A stretch of 18,435 nt of DNA. It comes from QHXQ01 sp036389375 (GTDB lineage Bacteria; Acidobacteriota; Blastocatellia; Pyrinomonadales; Pyrinomonadaceae). Below are positions 7,068 to 16,851 of this stretch, piece by piece (positions within the stretch are counted from its first letter, which is position 1; every line of letters starts with the position of its first letter). The notes beneath the pieces were generated by a model that made no database searches, was not told where the DNA came from, and saw only the letters and a list, made by a program, of their open reading frames with translations. The position numbers were made by a program, and so were the translations under genes. The DNA is taken from positions 1 through 18,435 of the forward strand of contig DASVQA010000218.1 in NCBI GenBank assembly GCA_036389375.1, in the 5' to 3' direction.

Positions 7068-8777
7068 TTATTTAATCTGCACGGTCGCGGAACCTGTCAG
7101 CGGCGGCGTGGTGGGGCGGCCGGGCAAAGGATAGTCGGGGCGGACTTGTTGCACGACTGCGTTGACGGGCTGCTGGATGTAATCGAGGAACGGCTTCGGA
7201 TACACGCCGATCCAGAGCGACAAGAGAACGAGCGGGATCATGTAGGCCCATTCACGCCCCGACAGATCGGTCAGCCGCTCGTTCTTTGGATTATCGATTG
7301 TGCCGAAGAACATGCGTTGATAGAGCCAGAGCATGTAGCCCGCATTCAGTATGATGCCGAGCGCAGCCCACGCGGCCCACGCGGGGCGCGCTTCAAATGC
7401 GCCGCGCATGGCCAGAAATTCCGAGATGAAGACGCACAGCAGCGGCAGCCCGATGGCCGTCATGGCCATGGCCAGAAAGACGGCCGCGTAGCCGGGCATG
7501 ACGTGCGAGAGGCCGCCGAACTCGGCGACGTTGCGCGTGTGGCGGCGCTCATAGATGATGCCGACCAGAAGGAACAGCGCGCCCGAATAGATGCCGTGAT
7601 TGATCATGTGGAGCACCGCGCCGTTGACGCCGTTCGGGTTCAAAGAGAACAGCCCCAGCATGACGATGCCCATTGACGAGACGCTTGAATAAGCGACCAG
7701 TTTCTTTACGTCGCCGTCGCGTTTGACGACGAAATACATGGCGGCGAGCGCGCCGTAGATGATGCCGATAATGGCCAGCGTAATCATCACGTGGCGCACG
7801 CCGAAGACGACGCCGAAGGCGCGGAACGCGATCTCGTCCGCCGAAGCGCGCGGGAACATCGGCAGGTTGAACCGGAAGAAGCCGTATGTGCCGAGCTTCA
7901 GCAGGATGCCCGCGAGGATGACCGAGCCGGCGGTCGGCGCTTCGACGTGTGCGTCCGGCAGCCAAGTGTGAAACGGCCACATCGGCACTTTGATCGCAAA
8001 CCCGAGCGCGAACGCGAAGAACAGCAGTATCTGCATCGCGCCCATCGGCAGCACGGAGCCGAGGGCTTGCAGGTACATGATATTGAACGTGCCCGTGCCG
8101 TTAGCGCGCGCCGCGTTGACGCTGGCATCAAGTAGCGCCCGCGCCTGCGGATTGCCGGCGACCGTGCCGAGCGTGACCTGATTGATCTTGGCGATGAGCG
8201 CGGGGTCTTGCGTCAGGAAATAGAGTTTCAAGACGCCGAGCAGCATGACGACCGAGCCGACGAGCGTGTAGAGAAAGAACTTGATGGCGGCATAGAGCCT
8301 GCGCTCGCCGCCCCAGATGCCGATCAGGAAATACATCGGCACGAGCGAGACCTCGAAGAAGAGATAAAAGAGGAACAAGTCCATCGAAGCGAACACGCCG
8401 ACCACGGCCGTCTGCAACAGCAGCAGCAGCACGTAGTATTCCTTCTCGCGCTTCTGGATGTAGTTCCACGAAGAGAGCGCGGCGATGACGCCGAGCAGGG
8501 TGGTCAGCAGAATCAAAAGCACGGCGATGCCGTCCGCGCCCATCTGGTAACGCGCGCCGATAATGGGAATCCACTGATGGTCTTCGAGAAACTGCATGCC
8601 GCCCGCCGCGCGGTCGTAGCCCGCGAGGGCGAGCGAGACGATAAAGGTCAACGCGAACCACGCGGTCGTAAACTTCTTGATCGCGTTCGCCTGACCCTTT
8701 CTGAACAGCGCGAGGATCAGAATCGCGCCGATGGTCGGCAGCCACGTAATGATGGAGAGCAGGTGTGGGATTTTCAC
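7068..8777 (-). CDS. nuoM: NADH-quinone oxidoreductase subunit M
   Basis: This 569-residue antiporter-like subunit is the middle proton pump of the complex I membrane arm. Proton-path residues are E142 in FLFYLFFEVSLVPMYFLIG, K263 in GFAIKVPMWPFHTWLPDAH and K294 in AGILLKLGTYGFFRF. AYSSVSSMGIVMLGLFS and FISEFLAM are further family marks. The length is slightly above the usual 490-530, largely from a loop at about 185-232. The start codon is GTG, preceded by GAGGAAACA, which places the start clearly. It follows nuoL after a 104-nt gap that holds array C, and precedes nuoN by 33 nt. Confidence 0.97.
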   Translation of the reverse strand: MKIPHLLSIITWLPTIGAILILALFRKGQANAIKKFTTAWFALTFIVSLALAGYDRAAGGMQFLEDHQWIPIIGARYQMGADGIAVLLILLTTLLGVIAALSSWNYIQKREKEYYVLLLLLQTAVVGVFASMDLFLFYLFFEVSLVPMYFLIGIWGGERRLYAAIKFFLYTLVGSVVMLLGVLKLYFLTQDPALIAKINQVTLGTVAGNPQARALLDASVNAARANGTGTFNIMYLQALGSVLPMGAMQILLFFAFALGFAIKVPMWPFHTWLPDAHVEAPTAGSVILAGILLKLGTYGFFRFNLPMFPRASADEIAFRAFGVVFGVRHVMITLAIIGIIYGALAAMYFVVKRDGDVKKLVAYSSVSSMGIVMLGLFSLNPNGVNGAVLHMINHGIYSGALFLLVGIIYERRHTRNVAEFGGLSHVMPGYAAVFLAMAMTAIGLPLLCVFISEFLAMRGAFEARPAWAAWAALGIILNAGYMLWLYQRMFFGTIDNPKNERLTDLSGREWAYMIPLVLLSLWIGVYPKPFLDYIQQPVNAVVQQVRPDYPLPGRPTTPPLTGSATVQIK

Positions 8778-8796
8778 TGTTTCCTCACAAACGATA

Positions 8797-8875
8797 GGGA
8801 TGAGGGCGGAGGGATGAGGGCTGAAGCAGACGAAATTGTTTTTCTTTCATCCTTCAGCCCTGATCCCTCATCCCT
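8797..8875 (-). repeat. 7-nt-period inverted array C (nuoL-nuoM)
   Basis: The left arm on the plus strand is GGGATGA, GGGCGGA, GGGATGA, GGGCTGA (8797-8824). The right arm is TCATCCT, TCAGCCC, TGATCCC, TCATCCC (8847-8874). The arms are imperfect reverse complements across a loop of about 25 nt that includes a T-rich run. The array ends 6 nt from the nuoL stop codon. The nuoL-side border on the minus strand reads AAAGCAG, the same heptamer that borders arrays A and G. Confidence 0.87.
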
Positions 8876-8881
8876 GCTTTC

Positions 8882-11503
<2,622 letters not shown>

Positions 11504-11511
11504 AATAGTCG

Positions 11512-11631
11512 GTAGCCAGTAGTCAGTAGTCAGTAGTCAGTAGGATGCGAACGATTCAGTCTTCATTCTCAGTCAGCGCCGAGCCGCCAGTGTCTTCTAC
11601 TGGCTACGGGCTACTGACTACTGGCTACTTC
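11512..11631 (-). repeat. 7-nt-period inverted array D (nuoK-nuoL)
   Basis: The left arm on the plus strand is GTAGCCA, GTAGTCA, GTAGTCA, GTAGTCA, GTAGGAT (11512-11546). The right arm is CTACTGG, CTACGGG, CTACTGA, CTACTGG, CTACTTC (11597-11631). 11512-11529 is an exact reverse complement of 11611-11628 (18 bp). The right arm ends 1 nt before the nuoK stop codon, and the left arm begins 8 nt from the nuoL start. It is the most regular array in the window. Confidence 0.93.
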
Positions 11632-11632
11632 C

Positions 11633-12040
11633 TCACCACTTCAAGAGATCGATCTTGTCCACGAAGATCGTCTCGCGGTTGCGGTAGAGCGCGATCACGA
11701 TGCCGAGACCGATGGCGGCCTCGGCCGCCGCCACGACGATGATAAAGACCGTGAAGACTTGGCCGGCGACGGCGTTCATGCTGCCGGTCGTCTGCAAGTA
11801 GCGCGAGAAGACGATGAAGTTCAGGTTCGCCGCGTTCAGGATCAACTCGATGGACATGAAGATGACGATGATGTTGCGCCGCGTCAGCACGCCCGCCAGC
11901 CCGATGATGAACAGGAGCGCGCCGATGACGAGAAACTTGGACAGATCGGGGTGCTTGATGCCGTCAAGGATCGCCCTGCCGCGCGTCGTCTGCTCAACTT
12001 GCAGCAAGAGCGCGAGGGCGGGAATCACAAGGTTGCTCAT
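11633..12040 (-). CDS. nuoK: NADH-quinone oxidoreductase subunit K
   Basis: This 135-residue, three-helix membrane subunit links the quinone module to the antiporter-like subunits. The family glutamates are E65 in FMSIELILNAANLNF and E107 in VVAAAEAAIGLGIVIAL, matching E36 and E72 of E. coli. TRRNIIVIFMS is also typical. The protein has about 35 extra residues at its N terminus (VIPALALLLQVEQTTRGRA and on) compared with the usual 100-residue form. No in-frame ATG lies closer to the conserved part, so I keep the long form. It begins 16 nt after the nuoJ stop, with AAGG about 14 nt upstream. Confidence 0.95.
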   Translation of the reverse strand: MSNLVIPALALLLQVEQTTRGRAILDGIKHPDLSKFLVIGALLFIIGLAGVLTRRNIIVIFMSIELILNAANLNFIVFSRYLQTTGSMNAVAGQVFTVFIIVVAAAEAAIGLGIVIALYRNRETIFVDKIDLLKW

Positions 12041-12056
12041 AAGGTCGGACGCGCCT

Positions 12057-12710
12057 TCATGGTTTGAGTTCCGGTTCAGCCACGATCAATTCCGGCAGTA
12101 GTTCTGGATCAACGTCGTCGGCCGCCAACTCCTGTTTAGTCGTGCGGGCCAGCATGACCGAGCCGACGATGGCGACGAGCAACAGGACGCTTGCGATCTC
12201 GAACGGGATCGAGGCGAAGCGATAGAGGCTGCCGCCGACGCGCTGCGTGTCCTGCGAAATACGCATCACGCGCGTCTCGCTCGGCTGCGCGCTCGGCGGC
12301 GGAATGGCCGTGGCGATGCGCTCCTGATCGCGGCGGAGCAGCCCCTCGTAGCCCGTGCGGAGCGCGTAGATAAGCCCGAGCGACAGGAGCGCCAGAAAGA
12401 TGACGCTGGCTGCGATCTGGCCCGGCCGGTTGAACAGCATCTCGCCGCCGCGCTCCTCCGCGCTCACGTTCACCAGCATGATGACGAAGAGAAACAACAC
12501 CATCACGCCGCCCACATAGACGAGTATCTGCACGCCCGCGATGAACTCCGCGCCGAGCAGGATAAAGAGCGCGGCGACCGAGATGAGCGTCGAGATGAGA
12601 AACAGCGCCGAGTGGACGGCATTGCGCGCAAGGATGGTCAGCAGCGCCGCCACGAGCGCCGCCACCGCAAATATCCAGAAGAAGACCGCAGCCCAACCGG
12701 AGAGAGTCAT
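12057..12710 (-). CDS. nuoJ: NADH-quinone oxidoreductase subunit J
   Basis: This is a 217-residue membrane subunit with five helices. The conserved third-helix region GAEFIAGVQILVYVGGVMVL and the following FLFVIMLVN (about 53-81) identify it, and ARNAVHSALFLI (28-39) is the usual second-helix motif. The NuoJ third helix is known to carry a pi-bulge in the central axis of the membrane arm. The acidic C-terminal tail (about 192-217: DDVDPELLPEL and on) is longer than in many homologues. The ATG sits 6 nt from array E without a Shine-Dalgarno. Its end is 16 nt from nuoK, so the two are tightly linked. Confidence 0.95.
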   Translation of the reverse strand: MTLSGWAAVFFWIFAVAALVAALLTILARNAVHSALFLISTLISVAALFILLGAEFIAGVQILVYVGGVMVLFLFVIMLVNVSAEERGGEMLFNRPGQIAASVIFLALLSLGLIYALRTGYEGLLRRDQERIATAIPPPSAQPSETRVMRISQDTQRVGGSLYRFASIPFEIASVLLLVAIVGSVMLARTTKQELAADDVDPELLPELIVAEPELKP

Positions 12711-12716
12711 ATATTC

Positions 12717-12817
12717 GAGTGCCGAGTGTCGAGCGCCAAGTGCCGGGTTAAAGCCTCAGTCGAGCGTGCGTTGACCTGTCTTGCCTGTCGCCTGTCACTC
12801 GGCACTTGGCACTGCTG
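12717..12817 (-). repeat. 7-nt-period inverted array E (nuoI-nuoJ)
   Basis: The left arm on the plus strand is GAGTGCC, GAGTGTC, GAGCGCC, AAGTGCC (12717-12744). The right arm contains GCCTGTC, ACTCGGC, ACTTGGC, ACTGCTG (12790-12817), preceded by a further TTGCCTGTC copy. Exact 11-bp matches exist between the arms, for example 12718-12728 with 12796-12806. It ends 1 nt before the nuoI stop codon. Confidence 0.88.
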
Positions 12818-12818
12818 T

Positions 12819-13352
12819 TTATGCTTCGTACTTGATCGTTTCGCGCCCCTGCTCAAGCATTTCGCGGTTCCAGACGAAACCGGCGCGGGAGTAGGTGGCG
12901 AGTTCAAAGTCCTGCGTGAGTTCGAGGCAAGCCGTCGGGCACGCCTCCTGACAGAGCGCACAGAACATGCAGCGTGAGGTGTCGAAGATAAATTCGTCGA
13001 GCACCTTCTTCTTGCGCGCCTTGCCGGCGACGGTGATCTCTATGTCCATCGGGATCACGTCAATGCAATCTTCGGGACAGGCGAGCGCGCAGAGATTGCA
13101 GGCGATGCAGAGCGTCTCGTGCGTCTCGGGATCCATGTTCAGACGCGGCGCGCCATGAAAACGGGGCGCGACTTCGGGTCGCACTTTCGGATACTGCTCC
13201 GTGTAGATGCCCTTGCCCGCGACGGCGTCCTTATCGGTCAATGCGCCGATATTGAACTTGAGCGTCAGCTTCAAGCCCTGAATCAAATCCACGAGAAAGA
13301 AGCGTTTCAGCTTCTCCTTCAAGGTCGGCACGGGCACTGATACGAACGGCAT
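12819..13352 (-). CDS. nuoI: NADH-quinone oxidoreductase subunit I (2x[4Fe-4S])
   Basis: This 177-residue iron-sulfur subunit passes electrons towards NuoB and the quinone site. It carries two CxxCxxCxxxCP motifs: C82, C85, C88, C92 (CIACNLCALACP) and C128, C131, C134, C138 (CMFCALCQEACP), which bind clusters N6a and N6b. An amphipathic N terminus (LKEKLKRFFLVDLIQGLKLT) matches the membrane-surface helices of the family. The length is normal. AGAGGT about 8 nt before the ATG supports the start. It lies between nuoH and nuoJ, with repeat arrays on both sides. Confidence 0.97.
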   Translation of the reverse strand: MPFVSVPVPTLKEKLKRFFLVDLIQGLKLTLKFNIGALTDKDAVAGKGIYTEQYPKVRPEVAPRFHGAPRLNMDPETHETLCIACNLCALACPEDCIDVIPMDIEITVAGKARKKKVLDEFIFDTSRCMFCALCQEACPTACLELTQDFELATYSRAGFVWNREMLEQGRETIKYEA

Positions 13353-13370
13353 AATGATGACCTCTGATGT

Positions 13371-13447
13371 CGAGTCCCCGATTACGAGTTACGGGTTTCA
13401 GGTTAAATCCAGCTTGCCGAGATCGCCACCTGAAAACTCGACCCGGC
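13371..13447 (-). repeat. Degenerate 7-nt-period inverted array F (nuoH-nuoI)
   Basis: The left arm on the plus strand reads CGAGTCC, CCGATTA, CGAGTTA, CGGGTTT, CAGGTTA (13371-13405). The right arm, ACCTGAAAACTCGACCCG (about 13428-13445), is a shorter and imperfect reverse complement, with ACCTGAAA matching TTTCAGGT exactly. It is the most eroded of the arrays and ends 12 nt from the nuoH stop codon. Confidence 0.65.
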
Positions 13448-13459
13448 GAAACGTTTAGC

Positions 13460-14791
13460 TCAGCCTTCACTCGCGGCCGGTGCGGGCGCAACGGCCGGCG
13501 GCCCTTGCGTCGGACTGACGAGCCGCACCTGCCGACGCTGCTTCTTCAAGTTGAAATCGCGCGAGCGCCAGTTGATGGCCGAGAGCATGGCGGCGGCGAT
13601 GAAGATGCCGGCAATGCCGTAGGCCACAAGAATCGCTTTGCCCGTGCCGGTCAGGTTCAACCCGCGCGCGAGCGATTCGATGGTCTTGATGCCGTGCCAG
13701 CCGTCGAGCGCCTGCACGGTGAAGATGGCGAGCGCGCTCAGTGCGATGTTCAGCAAAGCGGCGGGCAGCATCCACTTCCAGCCCAAGTCCATCAGTTGAT
13801 CATAGCGGTAGCGCGGGAACGTCCAGCGCAGCCAGAAGTAGATGTAGAGCAGGATCGCCATCTTGGCCGAGAAGACGACGAGGCTCAGGAACACGAACAA
13901 GGCGTGATTATCTGCGTCGAGCCGCCACAGCCACGGAAAATACCAGCCGCCGAGATACACGGTCGTTGCAATCGCCGCCACGACGACCATCGCGGCGTAT
14001 TCGGCCATAAAAAAGAGCGACCAGCGCATGCCGGAGTATTCGGTGTGGAAGCCCGCGACGAGTTCTGATTCAGCTTCGGGCAGATCGAAAGGCGCGCGGT
14101 TGTTCTCCGCGATGCCGCTGACGAGGAAGATGATGAAGCCGAGCGGTTGATAGAAGATGTACCAGATGGAGTCGAGCGCCTGCGCATGCACGATACTGGA
14201 CAGGCTGAGCGTGCGCGCAAACATCAACGCGCCGACGAGCGATAGCCCCATCGAGACTTCGTAAGAAACCATCTGCGCGGACGAGCGCAAGCCGCCCAGA
14301 AGCGCGTACTTCGAGTTCGACGACCAGCCGGCGAGGATGAGCGCGAGCACGCCGACCGATGAAACCGAGAGGACAAACAGCAAGCCGATGTTGATGTCCG
14401 TGATCACGCCCCAATCGGGGCCGAACGGGATGACGGCGAAGACGATGAAAGCGGCGGCGACCGAAATAAACGGGGCGAAGAAGAAGATGTACGGGTCGGC
14501 TTTATCCGGGCGCAGGTCTTCCTTCGTCAACAGCTTGACCGCGTCGGCAATCGGCTGCAACAGACCGTAAGGCCCGACGCGCATCGGCCCGAGCCGCGCC
14601 TGCATAAAGGCCGACACCTTGCGCTCAAGGTAGGTCGCATAGAGCGCCCAGAAGGCGACGGCCGTGACGACCGCGCCGATCTGTATGAACGGCCAGACGA
14701 CGTAATTGATCGTCTCCGGACTGAAGAAGCGCAGCAGGAAACTATCAACTAAGTTCGGCGGCGCTAACAGTGTGAGCGTTTCCATAGACAT
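13460..14791 (-). CDS. nuoH: NADH-quinone oxidoreductase subunit H
   Basis: This 443-residue membrane subunit forms the quinone-entry channel together with NuoD and NuoB. The conserved region around ERKVSAFMQARLGPMRVGPY (56-75) and LLQPIADAVKLLTKE (77-91) is complete, as are AENNRAPFDLPEAESELVAG (228-247) and YSGMRWSLFFMAEY (252-265), which contain the charged residues of the E channel. RYRYDQLM (327-334) is also typical. It is longer than E. coli NuoH (325) because of an extended N terminus and a C-terminal tail with a further helix (about 385-405) and a basic, Pro/Ala-rich end. I start at the ATG at 14789-14791; a second ATG lies two codons later, and no Shine-Dalgarno precedes either. It starts 10 nt after the coiled-coil gene. 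Confidence 0.96.
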   Translation of the reverse strand: MSMETLTLLAPPNLVDSFLLRFFSPETINYVVWPFIQIGAVVTAVAFWALYATYLERKVSAFMQARLGPMRVGPYGLLQPIADAVKLLTKEDLRPDKADPYIFFFAPFISVAAAFIVFAVIPFGPDWGVITDINIGLLFVLSVSSVGVLALILAGWSSNSKYALLGGLRSSAQMVSYEVSMGLSLVGALMFARTLSLSSIVHAQALDSIWYIFYQPLGFIIFLVSGIAENNRAPFDLPEAESELVAGFHTEYSGMRWSLFFMAEYAAMVVVAAIATTVYLGGWYFPWLWRLDADNHALFVFLSLVVFSAKMAILLYIYFWLRWTFPRYRYDQLMDLGWKWMLPAALLNIALSALAIFTVQALDGWHGIKTIESLARGLNLTGTGKAILVAYGIAGIFIAAAMLSAINWRSRDFNLKKQRRQVRLVSPTQGPPAVAPAPAASEG

Positions 14792-14801
14792 GTTAATTGA
14801 G

Positions 14802-15101
14802 CTACGCTTGCTTGCTCTCAAGCGCCGCTATCCGCACCTCCAAATCGCGCTGAGCTGTCCGCAGCTCCATCAAATCCTGCGTGACCACGTCGAACTTGCG
14901 ATCCATGCGGCGGATGTCGGTGCGTACCGTCTCGAACCCCGCCCGCGTCTCCGCTGCAAATTGCTCAAGCCGGATGTCAAACTTATCAAGCCGCGTTTCA
15001 ACCTGAGTGAAGCGCGTGTTCATTTCCGTGTGCAGCCCGCCGATTTCGGGGCTGATGGCGCTGAAGCAGTTGAGGATTTCGGTGAGGCGCTCTGTGCTCA
15101 T
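14802..15101 (-). CDS. Small coiled-coil protein in the nuo operon
   Basis: I do not recognise a characterised family for this 99-residue protein. It has no membrane segment or signal peptide. From about residue 28 to 97 it is one long amphipathic helix with heptad-like spacing of hydrophobic residues (FTQVETRLDKFDIRLEQF, FETVRTDIRRMDRKFDVV, LMELRTAQRDLEVRIAAL). That predicts a dimeric or trimeric coiled coil. A single cysteine lies at residue 12. AAGGAA is 6 nt before the ATG, a convincing start. The gene is 21 nt after the cupin gene and 10 nt before nuoH, so it is translated as part of the nuo transcript. It could be a scaffold or a stray passenger. It is not a known complex I subunit. Confidence 0.75.
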   Translation of the reverse strand: MSTERLTEILNCFSAISPEIGGLHTEMNTRFTQVETRLDKFDIRLEQFAAETRAGFETVRTDIRRMDRKFDVVTQDLMELRTAQRDLEVRIAALESKQA

Positions 15102-15122
15102 GCCATTCCTTTCATGATTAGT

Positions 15123-15578
15123 TCAAACGTCAATCTCGAAGCTGCACTGGTGGATCGCTTTCAGATCAACCAACTCGTAATCGTCGTCCAGCGTGCGCGC
15201 GCGATCTACGACCAGATACGAAGCCCACTCGTCGAGCGCGAAGGGCGGCGTGTGCCACGTGCCCTTGTGATACGCATAGGGCAAACGCCCGTTGACGTGG
15301 AACGCGACGATCTCGTCAACCGCCGGGGCGGCCCCGCCGGGCGGCGCGACGCAGATGATCGAGCGCGATTGCACGAGCGGCGAGAAGACCTGCATCGTCA
15401 AGCGGTGGCGCGCCATGAACTCGAAGCGGAAGGGCCGCCGCTCGCTCGTCGCGCCCGTCATCGCGGGCTGTCCGCCGCCGAGGTCTAGCTCGACCGCGCC
15501 GCGCGCATCCAACAGGATACCGTAGGGTGCGAACCGCGCCCGCGTCATCTCCTGCACCGGCAAACGCACAACTCGCAT
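15123..15578 (-). CDS. Ureidoglycolate lyase (AllA)-like cupin protein
   Basis: This 151-residue protein resembles the ureidoglycolate lyase family. It has ARHRLTMQVFSPLVQSRSII (56-75), then VAPPGG (77-82), then AYHKGTWHTPPFAL (102-115) and YLVVDR (121-126). In the family these strands form a cupin barrel, and the Y-H-K/R-G-x-W-H motif lines the active site. The true enzyme splits ureidoglycolate into glyoxylate and urea during purine breakdown. No purine catabolism gene is in the window, so the in vivo substrate is uncertain. It occupies the usual nuoE-G position between nuoD and nuoH. Its ATG is 5 nt from array G and has no Shine-Dalgarno. The family call is fairly confident; the activity is inferred. 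Confidence 0.75.
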   Translation of the reverse strand: MRVVRLPVQEMTRARFAPYGILLDARGAVELDLGGGQPAMTGATSERRPFRFEFMARHRLTMQVFSPLVQSRSIICVAPPGGAAPAVDEIVAFHVNGRLPYAYHKGTWHTPPFALDEWASYLVVDRARTLDDDYELVDLKAIHQCSFEIDV

Positions 15579-15583
15579 AAAGC

Positions 15584-15668
15584 AGAGGTCAGAGGTTAGA
15601 AGTCAGAGATTAGAGATTAGGCGGTTAGTTAGACCGGACACTAATCTCGGCCCGCTAACCTCTGACCG
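15584..15668 (-). repeat. 7-nt-period inverted array G (nuoD-cupin gene)
   Basis: The left arm on the plus strand is AGAGGTC, AGAGGTT, AGAAGTC, AGAGATT, AGAGATT (15584-15618). The right arm is CTAATCT, CGGCCCG, CTAACCT, CTGACCG (15641-15668) and runs into the nuoD stop codon. 15587-15599 is an exact reverse complement of 15655-15667 (13 bp). The unit family and both borders match array A. Confidence 0.9.
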
Positions 15669-15669
15669 C

Positions 15670-16803
15670 TCATCTGTCAATCTCGCCCAACACAATATCG
15701 AGCGTGCCGATGATGGCCACCACGTCGGCGACGAGGTGGCCGAGGCACATCTGCCGGAGCGCCTGTAAATTGATCAGACAGGGCGGGCGGACGCGCACGC
15801 GATGCGGCCGGCTCGAACCGTCGCTGACGAGGTAGCAGCCGATCTCGCCCTTTGGCCCTTCAATCGAATGATAGTAGTCGCCTGCGGGCGGCTTGATCAC
15901 CTTCGGCACTTTCGCGTTGACGGGGCCATCCGGTAGCTGCCGCAACGCCTGTTGAATGATGCGGCGCGATTGCCGCATCTCTTCGAGACGCACGAGGTAA
16001 CGATCATAGGTGTCGCCGTTTTCGCCCACCGGCACGTCGAAATCGAGTTCGGCGTAAGCGGCGTAAGGGCGGGCCTTGCGCAGATCGTAGGCGACGCCGG
16101 AGCCGCGCAGGGCGGGGCCCGTCAGTCCGATGGCGACCGCCTCTTCGGCAGAGATGACGCCGATGCCGACCGTGCGCCCAAGCCAGATGCGATTCTCCGT
16201 GAGCAGCACCTCGTACTCCGCGAGGCGCGCAGGAAAATTGTCAACGAACTGCTGCACGTCTTCGGTGAAGCCTTCGTAAGCGTCGTTCGGCATGCCGCCG
16301 ATGCGCCATGCGTGACAGGTCAGGCGCGCGCCGAACTGGCGCTCGAATATCTTCAGTATCTCTTCGCGCTCGCGCAGCGCCCAGAGCAACACGGTGAACG
16401 AGCCGATGTCGAGACCGTGCGTGGCGAGCCAGAGCAGGTGCGAAGCGATGCGGTTTAGCTCCGTCAGAATCGTGCGAATGTAGTGGGCGCGCGGCGGGAC
16501 GACGAGACCCATCATCTGTTCGACCGTTTCGACCCAGAGCAGCCCGTTTGAGACGGCGGCGATGTAGTCGAGCCTGTCCCAGTAGGGTGCAATCTGCGGG
16601 TAGAGCCGGTTCTCGCAAATCTTCTCCATGCCGCGATGCAGGTAGCCGATGTCGCAGTCGAGATCAATGACGGTTTCGCCGTCGAGCTTGAGGATGACGC
16701 GCAGGACGCCGTGCGTCGAGGGGTGCTGCGGCCCCATGTTCAGCACCATTTCGGGGCTGTCGTACAACGTCTCCTGCGTGGTGGCGACTTCGATCTGATG
16801 CAT
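15670..16803 (-). CDS. nuoD: NADH-quinone oxidoreductase subunit D
   Basis: This is the 377-residue, 49-kDa-type subunit that holds the quinone-reduction site together with NuoB and NuoH. The GPQHPSTHGVLR segment contains the conserved H27 and H31, and the tyrosine of WDRLDY (Y80) matches the second quinone-contacting residue of the family. CDIGYLHRGMEKICE (50-64) and the C-terminal IIGTLDIVLGEIDR are hallmarks. It is a free NuoD, not the NuoCD fusion of enterobacteria. The ATG is 48 nt from the nuoC stop; that gap contains a hairpin and no obvious Shine-Dalgarno. The nuoE, F and G genes that often follow are absent here. Confidence 0.97.
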   Translation of the reverse strand: MHQIEVATTQETLYDSPEMVLNMGPQHPSTHGVLRVILKLDGETVIDLDCDIGYLHRGMEKICENRLYPQIAPYWDRLDYIAAVSNGLLWVETVEQMMGLVVPPRAHYIRTILTELNRIASHLLWLATHGLDIGSFTVLLWALREREEILKIFERQFGARLTCHAWRIGGMPNDAYEGFTEDVQQFVDNFPARLAEYEVLLTENRIWLGRTVGIGVISAEEAVAIGLTGPALRGSGVAYDLRKARPYAAYAELDFDVPVGENGDTYDRYLVRLEEMRQSRRIIQQALRQLPDGPVNAKVPKVIKPPAGDYYHSIEGPKGEIGCYLVSDGSSRPHRVRVRPPCLINLQALRQMCLGHLVADVVAIIGTLDIVLGEIDR

Positions 16804-16813
16804 AAACGAGTGT

Positions 16814-16847
16814 CGGGCCGGGCTATTGCTTAACTGTTACCGGCCCG
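16814..16847 (-). terminator. Hairpin between nuoC and nuoD
   Basis: CGGGCCG (16814-16820) pairs with CGGCCCG (16841-16847) around a 20-nt loop. In the mRNA it begins 4 nt after the nuoC stop. With no T-run, it is more likely a processing or attenuation element than a terminator. Confidence 0.4.
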
Positions 16848-16851
16848 GAGA

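Noticed and set aside
11512..11631. CRISPR array or ordinary tandem satellite
   Set aside because: Units are 7 nt with no spacers, and the array is split into two reverse-complementary arms. No cas gene is nearby.
14792..14821. Upstream TTG start of nuoH at 14821
   Set aside because: It would overlap the end of the coiled-coil gene and add a non-conserved basic leader. The ATG at 14791 is a better choice.
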